Below, piece by piece: positions 12,264-24,200 of a stretch of 64,000 nucleotides of DNA; position 1 is the stretch's first letter; each line of letters opens with the position of its first letter. The DNA is from Cladopsammia gracilis (Eukaryota; Cnidaria; Anthozoa; Scleractinia; Dendrophylliidae): assembly GCA_022457155.1 (NCBI GenBank), contig JAJGOT010000200.1, positions 1,240,001 through 1,304,000 on the forward strand, written 5' to 3'. A model generated the notes under the pieces. That model was given only the letters and a program-made list of their open reading frames with translations. It was not told the DNA's origin and ran no database searches. The position numbers and the translations under genes were made by a program.

Positions 12264-15200
12264 AACGTTATTATTATTGGTGTTTGTTTTCCAGTTTATC
12301 TGATGAAAAGCTTCGCTTCATTCATTTATTTCAGATGGTGCCTTCTATTCAGAAAGGAAATGAAAGATTCGTCCATCACTTAAGGATCTTCGAATGCGAT
12401 GGTAACTTTGCCGAGGAACACTTCAATCAGGGTGTGGAATGTGCTGTAGGTACAAACGTTCACATTCCGTATCTGAAATGCCGTTCTTCTACACTGTTCG
12501 CTGCCTGGGCTGTAGGAAGAGAGGTAAACAAATCATCAGCTTTTATATTTCCACATAGTATGTTATACCGCGCGTTTGTCCGTTTATATCAAAGGCTCCT
12601 ATGAGCCAACTCGTGAATACGAAACGCTCTAAATAAAAGATTCTGTACACCTTCAGTCCTCCCCTCTCCTAGGCGTTTTGTTCCACCGACCTCCAACCCC
12701 CTGCGTCCAACTCCACACTCTCCCCTCCCTCCAAATACCGTCCCCATGGGTAAGACAGGTGACCATTTCATATTGCGGCTCAATGTTAACAGCTGACCGA
12801 CCGACCAACCGAGTGGAATTTCTCCCTAAATGCTGTAACTCGTTTCAACGCCTCGCGTACAGTAGTAGTTATAAGAATATTCCTTTTCTATCAAAGTTAT
12901 TTTCCTGTCATTTTTGACACTAAAAAAAAAAAAATTTTTTTATGTTATTTCCTTATCATTTTTTTTGATACTTTAAAAAAATAAATAACCCGATTGCTCA
13001 CTCACTCGTTCGTTCTGTTCGCTCACTCATTCATTCGTTTACTCACTACACTCACTACACTCACTACACTCACTACACTCACTACACTCACTACACTCAC
13101 TACACTCACTTCATTCGTTTGTTCGTTCGCTTCGCTTCGCTTCGCTTCACTTCGTTCACTCACTCACTGCACTCATTCGTTCGTTACGTTCGTTTCGTAA
13201 CCGGGTTATTTATTTTTTTAAAGTATAAAAAAAAATGATAAGGAAATAACATAAAAAGTTGTATTTTTTAGTGTCAAAAATGACAGGAAAATAACTTTGA
13301 CAGAAAAGGGAATATTCTTATAACTACTATTTTATATACTTTTGAATCTATATGCAAAATAAGATTGTTTTGACTGTGATGAATATTTAATGATTTACAG
13401 AATATTCTCCATAGAGTTTTTCCCTTTTTTTAACCAATCAAAATGATTACACAAAAGTTTTCAATATTTTGAAATTATTTTTGAAACTTTTCAAAATTTT
13501 GAAATTATCTGTGAAAATCAGTGATACATTAAATATGCGATTTTAGTTGATATAGAAAAAATAATTAAGTTTAAAGAAATAATATAAACATAATATAAAA
13601 GGATGTCTTCAAAAGATTTAAATAACTTATCATATGATGAACTTATGAAAATAGCTAAAAAAGAAACTAAAGAAAATAGAAAAATTAAAAAAGAATGAAA
13701 GAGACAAAAATTGATTAAATACATTAACATTAAAAGAGAAAATGTTAAATTAAAAAAGAAAGAAGTAAAAAAATAAGAAACAAAAAAAGAAACAGAAACA
13801 GAAACCAAAGAAAATAAAAATTTTTGATGATTATTTTCAAGTCTGTATTAAAAATAAAAAGATTCCAAAAGATACCCCAAAATACTTAATAAAAGCTCTT
13901 CAAAGAGCAATTAGAGAATACCAAGCTGGGATCAAACTTGAAAAATCAGCTCTTGAAAATTTTGCTGATACGTTTCCCGAGGGATTCAATTCTATGAAGT
14001 TGCAATAGAAAAGTTAAGCGTTTTTTTCATTCAGATGCCAACATCTTTGAGTTTGACCTATTTTTTCTTTTTACCTCTTTTCTTTAGGGCCTTGATTTTC
14101 CTCCACATGTTGGATATCCTATTGGAGCAAAGTACTCTCCCAAGAGTTATCTGCTAGAAATACATTATGACAACCCAAACCTCATTAAAGGTCTGTTCGT
14201 TTTCCGTCAATTTTAATTATATTTTATTATGAGTTATTTATGAATTGTGCTTGACCAGCAGGAGTCCAAACTCATGAAAATCTAAAATATTTTGGTCTGT
14301 GGAAATGCTTTAAATAAAGGTATGGGAGTCCTACTCTCCAGGAAATAGGCTCCCAACTGCAGTTAATAATTAATAAGATATTCATTTACAGTCACGAGCC
14401 ATTTTGGTACACTTTGAAGAATGATTATACCTCTGGACGTGCTCAAAACCTCTCGTAAAGATTTTTCTCAACGCGGACCTCTCCGTTGTAAATAAAAAAG
14501 CTTATAGACCTTATATATGCAACGGCGTCTTGCCACTATGACTTTTTTCTGAAGAATGTTTTCGTAAAGTGTAAACCCGTAATACCTGCATTGCCACTCG
14601 TTTATTGAACTTTGTACCAGTTGACCTGATTACAATTGCAATCTATGCGAGAGGTTTTGCTTTAAAGCTGGTTACAGCTACACTGCTAGCTGTCCCTTTT
14701 CAGGCAGTTAAGTGGGCGAGATAATCGCAAAATAGCCAAGTCGACCTGAAAGACATTCCTTAGAGGGTATTGCTGTCGGAAGGAATTCCTTGCCCATCCA
14801 CGTTTCTTACCTTGGTTGAAAGTAAAACAAGAGCTACAACCTTCCTAACATTTTATGTAAGGTGCGCTGACAACGGTTTCTAGTAATTTCCAGTACCTAC
14901 ATTTTGACGGATCAATGCTACCACTCTTTATCAGTTGATGCTACAATAATGGTATCAAATCAGTGCCCAGTAATTGGTGAACAACTTATGGAAAGAAATT
15001 ACTAGAAACTGTTGTCAACCACCTTTAGAGCTTTTCGTATCCAGCCCACAAGAGCCTTTAAGTAATTAAAAGGGATCACTCATCGGCAGCCAAGTCGACC
15101 TGAAAGACATTCCTTAGAAGGTCTGCTGTCGGAAGAAATTCCTTGCCCATCCACGTTCCTTACCTTGGTCTGTTTTTGAAAGTAAGACTAGGGCTACAAC

Positions 15201-18200
15201 CTTAGCCTTGTTTCACAAATAAATACAAGATTAAAAGATGTGAATAACAAGAGTTCAATGTCCTTAATATAACAGCTAAACCTTATCTTCTGTTTGCCTA
15301 ACACTAACTGAACTACACAAAGCAAATCTCGGTGGTTGTCTCGATATTTTGGTTAAACAAGGGAAAATGTCTCAAAATCTTTATTCCTTTTGGCAACGTT
15401 CGTAAATGTGCCCAACTGTGTTGATCTCATGCTCTGCACGGTCAAGGTTACTATTTATAACGTGAACTAAACATGCCGATTAACCACGATCGTTCAAGTG
15501 AGTCTAAAACATAACAAGGATGTCACTTCATAACGTTTTATTCAAAACCGTTTTGGATCCTTGAGTTGCCTTTAATTAATTAACAGGGATTACTTGCCGT
15601 CAACTGAAATTTCAGAAAACGACAGCGTTTATTTTATTGAAAGTCTCATTTGTTATGTCAAGGTGCTGTTACACGTAAGAATTTTTCGTGCATTTTGCCT
15701 CGCAAAAATTGTTGCAAGTCGCACGTACAATGTTACACGTTACAATTTCCATTCAACTTGACAAGAGCCATGTAACATGTATTTTTGTTGTATAACTTGA
15801 ATAAATTTGTTGCATAAAGTAAAAAACGATTCAACTGTTCATGCAACTGAAAAAACAACAACAAAGTTAACATTCAGTTGCACGAGATGTAACACTTAAA
15901 AGTCGTGCGTACAACTTGCAACAATTTGTTTTGCACTTTTAAATATTACGCGTAACAGCACCTTAAATTAATGTCTTTTTAGGCATAAAGGACAGCTCAG
16001 GTCTCACTTCCTACTTTACTGACAAACTGCGAAAATATGACGCCGGGGTTGTACCTGTGAGTCTCAGAGGAACCTCCTGGTTTGTTATTCCTCCTAAACA
16101 GAACAACTGGGTGTCTGCTGGATACTGCATGCACCAATGCACAGAGGTGATTGAAGAGAAACGTGTGTCTGCCTTTTGTCCTCTCGAGTGACCCAAATCT
16201 TCGTGATCCTCACTTTAAATGCATTTATCAACTTTACCTAGTTGTGGTTCATTCCTTCGGGATTTTATTACAATCAATCATTTCTGAAAACTATGATATT
16301 TTTGCATAACATGAAAAAGTTGGTGGCATACATCGCATATGGTACTATATAAAAAACCCTATAAATATAAACACTTGCTTATGGACTTTTGGCATCAACC
16401 CTTTTACTCCCAGAGTCAATTATGCAGACATGTATTGTAGTTCTAACTTTTGGGTCTGTGGACGAAATCCTATGGTGTGACCATTCAAATGAAACCTCTT
16501 CAGCAGTACTTTTGCATGGTACCATTTGTTCTAACTTTTGAGTCTGTTGATGAAATCCTATGGTGTGACCATTCAAATGAAACCTCTTCAGCAGTACTGT
16601 TGCATGGTACCATTTGTTTCTTTAGCATTTTACAAAATGAAATTTGGGATTTTAGATGAATTTTTATCTTTGGCACTCTTGGGAGTTGAAGGATTAAACA
16701 AAGGAGAATAAGTGAAAGAGTCTATTGCTCATTTATTTACACCCCTGTTTCAATGATTATTCCGTTGGTACCAGCCTTGCTCAAATATTTTGTTCTCGCA
16801 TGTTGATTTTAGTGACGGAAACGATAAGAACATCTTGGTCATAAATAAGAAATGCGGATCGATCTAACTGATTGGCTGGTCTCTGAGTGATGGAGGTTGA
16901 ACTAAAAGTAATCAAAGAGGAATTATCATTGATATGAGCATATATGATGGGGGGAGTCCCTCCAGTTTGCTTTAAAAGCCCAAAGTTGCTCTCTAGTGCT
17001 AGTTAGTGTAGCCTCTATTGTTCATTCTCTGACCGGACACTAGACTGGGCACTAGACGGGAACTAGACTCCTATTTCATATGCATCACGCGTGAAGCATA
17101 GGAAATAGGAGACGTCTGTGCGCAGGCTACCCAGGCACCATAATTAATATTGACTTTTCCTTTGTTTTGTTGAAAGGGTGTGTAGTTTACTTTTTGCATA
17201 TTGCAGTAATTTGAAAACGTGTTATTACTGTTTTAGTCCTTATTTAATTCTACGGGATTACCTGGAGGTGGAATCAACATATTTGCTGTTGCACTACACA
17301 CCCACTTGGCAGGTAAACAGTTAACTATTCCGTACTATTGCCAGTGCAATAGACTGACTTCTCAACAAAAACTACAGCGACGCTTATACTTCTGCTTGTG
17401 TCGGACTCGTTATCACGTTGACATAAGGGCTGTTATGCTTGTCGCTAGAAAAAGAAACAGGCCTTAAAACTGAAAGGGACCATGTCACGGGATTTTTTTT
17501 TTTCAGGTTAACTGTGACTGAGAAAAGAAAAAAAAAACAGAAAATCTACTCATGTACTAAAAAAGCGCCTCTAGAGCAGAGAAAGAAAAAATGTCACGTG
17601 ATTTCTCCAAAGGAGAATAAACCATAACCAGTTCTTAGCGAATTCTCCAAAACAAGGGAAATAATTGAGAAAAAAAAAATGGCCAATGTTTTCTAGTTGC
17701 TCTCCATTTTCATCCTGGCCAGATACTATAGCCTACAACTATATTAAGAGAGATGTATGTCACGAGTATGAGACAAAGAGAAAATCTGAGTCTTCTGAGC
17801 TACTGATTCGGGAAGGACAAGGGTTCGATTCCGCTCAGAGATTCAGATTGTTGCGCCTTCTGCGCATGTACGCGTAGACACTTTGCTGTTGAAGGTGTAG
17901 TAGAGTTGATATGTCTTTCTTATTTCGTGACCTAGCTTATAAACGTTTACAATATATTTTTCTTTCACTACTCAATAAACAATTATTGGATGAAGTTTTT
18001 GTGATATCCAGAATAATCAAAGTAAAGGTAACTGTTATCTTCGGCTTCGGCTGATAACACTTACCGAGACCTTGATTATTCCGGATATTACAAAAACCGA
18101 ATCTAATAATTGTTTTATAGTATACATTGTTTTAAAGAAAATAACGACAAACATCAAAAAGATTTCACACACTTGTGCTAATTCCTTTTTGTTGCCCGGC

Positions 18201-21200
18201 TCCTGAATGTTTTTCTCCTTAAGGTATTCGTGGTGTCGATCTTTTTGTGTTTTCCAAGTCTTTATCGTTTAGCAATTTCTCAATTTCTTGCTCTGTTGAA
18301 GAAGCGAATCGACGAGCCATGTTTTTCCTTGGCTGTGTGCAAAGCTGCCACTCACCACCCGTGAACTTGACATTGCTCTTAGAAATCATGCATTGCGCGA
18401 GCACCCTACAGATTTTTCACTAATCTACAAACACATAAGTGAATAATCTGTAGGGTGAGCTGATTTCCAGAATTAACTGTAGGCTCTCAGCCAATGAGAA
18501 GACAGATAGTGACTATAATTAATAATAATTATAATAATTGCTTACAAAACAGGACAATTATTTTTTAAAGTTATTTCAAAAGTGTTGACAAAAAAACAGA
18601 AAATATTGCCTCTTCGAAAGAAAACGGCCAAAACTGGGGACAGAAAAATGTGCTAGGTTTCAAAGGGACTAAAACCCATGACATTTTGGTTTTCTCGAAG
18701 TATTAAATCTCGGCCCTACACCAACAGCCTGGGTATAGTATTACCCAGGGTGCAGTGTGGGGACCAGATAACGAATTATTCAGCAAATTTCTTTGGACAT
18801 CTCGGCGAAAAAACTGGGAGAAAAGTGAGCCGAAAGCAGATCGGAGGTCTTACCATAGGCAATCAATTTAATTTTCGTTTCTTCTAGTACTCTTGGATAT
18901 TACCATTGTTCATTTTTTTTCTGATCCTCTCGCTCCGTCTACAGGTCGTGCTGCTTGGACTAAACATGTTCGTAACGGGAAAGAGCTCCCAGAGATTGCT
19001 CGTGATGACCATTACGACTTTAATTTCCAGGTGTAGTAATTCACTTGCAAAGTTACTTTTTTAAAGTTTGAAAGAGGAGTCAGTAGATTTATTTGGTCTT
19101 ATTTGAACTCTAGCGAAAAGCTAATATTCGAATTCCAATCTCATTTTTAACTTTGAAATAGGTTAACTCCACGTTTTGCTTTTATGTGATTCTATTTCTA
19201 CTTTTCAGAGCCAACACATTCTCAGGAAAGAAATCAACATTCAGCCTGTAAGTAACTAAAGAAGCAATTTAGATTTTGTTTGGTTGGTGCCGGTTGATAT
19301 GAGTAAGATAAAAGGTGATATATAAAAAATGCTCCCTCGCACGAATGAAGGCTGTCCAAAAATTACACTCGGATATCAAGGTATACCATTTTATAGATTT
19401 TATGCGAGCCTATGCCTGCTTCTTTAATTCCATGATGGATCGAGGCATAGTAAGAAAACACTAGTCAGCCACCGTACGTATAAATGTAATGAAAACCAAA
19501 AAACATAATATAATAAAAAAAAGTGTGACAAAGATAAATAATTGGTCCGATTTTCACTGGTGTTGTTATCATGGTGTATTTATATAATAAATCGTTAAGA
19601 AAAACAGAACAGAAAAAAAAGCATTTTCAAGGAAAATAAAAATTGAACCTTAAATATTCAGCGAGCGTCAAGTGATTCCAAGCAATTGTTTCACTGGACA
19701 AAACAAAAGGAAGAGTTTTCTTTTACCACATGTTCTCTTAAATGTGTTCTCATCATTTTATTTTGAGCAAATTCAAAAAACCATCGCTTTTTACGTTGGT
19801 TATCCAACGATTGAAATAAACAGATCGCCTTCGTTGCTAAATTATTTGAAAATTTGTTCTATTCTTCTGTTTAAATTTGAAAATGCAGTCCATCAAAAAG
19901 CACTACTGCGGATCTTAAGAGACTCTTAGTTTTCGAAGTGAAGCGGTTCCCATTGCCGAAAATGGTCGCTTACGTATACGTTTTATTCAACGCAGCGGTT
20001 ATAGTTCATGATATCTTTCAATGGAAATTTCCTGGTGATGCTTGTAATTGCTCTGAACGACGTTTTCCACAACTTGAAAAGTTTTCTCCTTGCAAGCTTG
20101 GCACTTTCAGATTTTCTATTCGCCACTGCCTTCTTACCCAGTCGTGTGGTTTCAGTGGCATGCCAAGAATGGATCTTTGGCGAGAAATGGTGTCATGACT
20201 TTGCATTCCTCGCCCGAATTCTGTACATCAACACAATTTTTCCTCAGTGTGCGCCTTTTCATACGAACGGTACCTAAAATTACTTATGGTATGTCTGTTT
20301 AAATCGCTTCACCTCCTGAGCTTACTACTGTACAGAATTTCCTCACGCGATGCCACAAATGAAACCATATTTCTTATCCTATTTTTATAGAAGAACTACT
20401 AGAAAAGTCTGACCATTCTCTTTATGTTAGAATTTTAAGAAATCAATCTCATCCTCTTTTTCCTGTATTACCTCGTGTAAAACAGAGCTCGCTTCATCTT
20501 AGGAATCCATTAAGTATGCTTCCTCGAGTAAATATGGAAAGATTTAAATCTAGTTTTTTCAATAGATTACATTTTAAATATCAATTAACTCTGTAAGTAC
20601 TGTTATATATATTATTTTTATCATCTTTTTAATCTGTTAACGAATTTGTAAATAGTTATATACATGCATATTTTTTGCTATTGATCTCTCTCGGACCGGA
20701 CTTTTTTAGTGTTCTGTGACATGGGTGGGGAAGAGTGAAGGATAAAACAAGAAAATAAAATTTGGGAAAATGCCTGTCAAAGCATGGTTGCCATGAAACC
20801 GTCAAATGACATGATATTAAATAAAGTCAGTATCATAAAAATATTATCTTATAAATTTCACGGAAAATCATCAAGCTTTTTGACTGGTTTAAGGTTTTTG
20901 ATGACTATAAACGCTTTTACTTCGCTTCGGCCTTCCCTGGTGAACAAGTGTAATTCCGCCCGAATATAGCGATGTTTGGCGTTATGTATTGTTTCAACCC
21001 GAGGTTTATTAGTTGTTGATGTTTACTTTTTGTGCTAAAACAATATCACGTAAACCCTTTGAACTGTCCTTTAATCCTGATGCCTGTTTTCTTAAATATT
21101 TTTTTAGGGAGACGACATTATTCACTACTGTAAATATGATTCCATGGATAGAGATCAACTGATCCGAGTAAGTGATTTTAAGGTTGTCGACAAAAATGAC

Positions 21201-24200
21201 AAACAAAAAAAAAAAAAACCCGGCAAGACCGGAATTTTGTTCTGATTATCATGCTAGTTTGTCAATTGTTGGTTTACCCCCGAGTAGATAAATTGATCGG
21301 CTACTTATCCGGGTAAAAACATTGAATGACCCCCTTAGTTTTCATCCATTATTTTATGAAAATCTGTACATGCACTATGCTTGAGAAGGAACACAAAGAT
21401 CTTTGTTGGAGCGATTTTTCAGTTACAGATAGATGTCCTGGATTTGGAGGAAAACCGCTTTGTCAAACTATGGCGTCCCGTTTTAACAAAATTATCAAAG
21501 AAATAAAAACGAAAAAACGTTCTCCGAAATGATGGTCGTTTCCTACACACAGAAGTCGAAAACTTAAAATGTATGTCGAAAATTGATTGCAAAAGTCGAA
21601 CTCTTTCACATTTACATTGAACAGATTCAAAATTACTTCCAAATATCCGCAAATACAACGAAAGATACTAACAAAATATCTAATACACTCTGAACACATT
21701 GAAGTACACATAAGAAACACAAAACACTCATAAATGGGACAAAAAGTATTTAAACAACTTCGAAACGGCCGAAATTGAATCGAACCGCTCAAAATTGAAT
21801 CGAAACGCACAAAAATAAATTGAAACCACAAAAATCAATCAAAGGGAAACGGAAGTCACGAAGTCGCCGGAAGTACGTTACCGGAAGCGCTCTGCCGGAA
21901 ATGTCTAGTCTTGACAACCTGGAGTTTTCAAGCGGAAGTGGAACCCACTGAGCATCTCTCTAGCATCCGTGAGATTTTCAAAACAGATCACCACTGTACA
22001 AGCCATGTCCGGATGCAATAACGCCATGATGAAACAACGGAGGTTCAAAGAAACCACTCAGAAACAGAATAAAACAAGGAGCTAAAACATAAACTGCAAG
22101 AAGTGATTATTCCAATAGAGATACGGCAGCTTCAGACTTTGATCTTAGACGCTTACATCCGTGATAAAGATCCACTTTCTCACAAGTCTTGCACACCGCA
22201 GACTTAGACGCTAAATCACGGGCTGAGAGATTGACTGATCCTAGCATATTCATAACAATAACAAAAACTGCAGCCGATCACTACTTATCTTGCAACAAAA
22301 GTTAGCCAAAGAAGCCCTAACATATACCAAGAGAGTTAGCATGACGAAGGAATAGAGAAAAAATAATTCTATAAATGACTATGCACAGCATGTAAACTGA
22401 CCTCCTGTCGTTAAAGAGATTTATATCCCAAAGATCAAAGAGTCATACACTACATATCGAGCACTTGTCACATCTCTATTTTGATGATTTAAGGGGAACA
22501 AATATCTCGAAGACCTTCTTGGGAAAGCTATTCTAAAGGCTTCTTTATACATTTTGCGACTAGCGGGAGTCGTGTTTGGCCTGTCACATTTATAATACAG
22601 TACATCCAAATAAGAAAGTAGTTGTTCTTCTGAACGATGGGATTCGTGCATCCTCAAAGACAAAATGCTTAAAGTTCTCTCGAAACCGTCAAGACGTCGG
22701 GAGATGAATTCCGCAGAATCAAATGATAAGTCACTGTCGATAGAGAGGACTAGTAAGTTTTGTAAGGACCGAAAGAACTCTGCTAATTCGTAGTCGCTGA
22801 GCTGGTTTCTCACCGCCATTTTAAAAAGCCTTCAAACTTGCATTACTTCCGGTTTCCTTGGTTCTCCACTTCCGGGAAGGTATTTCCGGTAGAAAGCATC
22901 CGGTAACGTACTTCCGGCGACTTCGTGACTTCCGTTTCCTTTCGATTCATTTTTGTGTGTTTGTGTGTTTCGATTTAATTTTAAGCGGTTCGATTCAATT
23001 TCGGCCGTTTCGAAGTTGTTTAAATACTTTTTGTCCCATTTATGCGTGTTTTGTGTTTCTTATGTGTACTTCAATGCGTTCAGAGTGCATTAGATATTTT
23101 GTTAGCATCTTTCGTTGTATTTGCGGATTTTTGGAAGTAATTTTGAGTCTGTTAAATGTAATTTGAAAGAGTTCGACTTTTGCAATCAATTTTCGACATA
23201 CATTTTAAGTTTTCGACTTCTGTGTGTAGGAAACGACCATCATTTCGGAGAAAGTTTTTTCGTTTTTATTTCTTTGATAATTTTGTCCGTAACGGAACGC
23301 CATAGTTGCTGTTTGTCCTTATTAGAAGATGAACTGTCTTTCCCAACACAATTGGCATTACTCTTAGAGGCTAGTTTAAGAAAATACACTGCTCTAAAAA
23401 CAGCCCAAAATAAACTCTCTCGTATTCAAAGGAAAATTGCGTCGATGCGGGGCTGAGTTGTCGATCGCGAAACCATTCTTCACTGCATTCTTGTGAACTT
23501 TAACGCCCTGTTTTCTTTTTCTCGGTAAAACACATTACCACTAAAGAAAGAAGAATGTGAACCTAGCTTGCATACACGTGAAAAACACAGTCTACCAGGC
23601 CGGCGCAAAATAAATCGCGACAGGAGTGCTGCGGCCATGTTTGTTTATCTTTTTTCTTGACTCAAATTTTCAAAAGTCCCGCGGGTAAATTAGAACCCAA
23701 TCTGCGCGCGCCAAAAAACTATATCGAGCCACCTTAACTTAATTTTGGACTTCAGATTTCGCGTGTTATTGAAAAGCGCAGTAAACATTTAGACGTTGGC
23801 TCAAAGACATGACTTTTATGTTCAAGGGGCAGGAACACGATCTCACTCTACTTCGTTCCCAGTCTTTAACGGACTGAGGTAGCGAAGCAAGAGGACTTGT
23901 CACCGATCTTCCTAATTACCGAGTGACGTCACACTCATTACGCGCCATTGACAGTAATAATAATTGACGACTTGGAACGATGCTGGTCACCTCGTGAATA
24001 TTGTTCTTGCCACTGTGCACACCATAGCCAGCCCAAGCCCAAGGGGGAGTGTCACACGCGAGATGTGACGTGTGGACTGCGACCTGTTTTAAACGAAATT
24101 CGTTTTCCAAAAATTTTGCCTTGTGGGTAGCTGTTGATTTCAGCTGCCAATTCGATTCGAGAAAGAGTGTCGGTAGATCATTTTGCCTCGCTTTTATGTT

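Larger units (their letters stand above)
21466..23307. mobile_element. Long-inverted-repeat element (foldback-type)
   Basis: Arms 21466-21885 and 22899-23307 are inverted copies of each other, about 90% identical by eye, sharing aactatggcg at the outer ends and ccggaagtacgttaccgga at the inner ends. The 1-kb centre holds one 132-residue minus-strand ORF and a short coding-like relic. No transposase motif was seen and no clear target duplication was found. It lies in intron 11. Confidence 0.8.

Noticed and set aside
12994..13200. Thr/Leu-repeat open frame
   Set aside because: Low-complexity reading of the CACTACACT array in the palindrome loop.
17790..17850. gggttcgattcc resembles a tRNA B box (possible tRNA or SINE)
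   Set aside because: No A box at the right distance and no cloverleaf could be drawn; not supported as an RNA gene or SINE.
18001..18090. Riboswitch-like hairpin
   Set aside because: The symmetry is explained by the MITE-like inverted repeat; no regulatory role is indicated.
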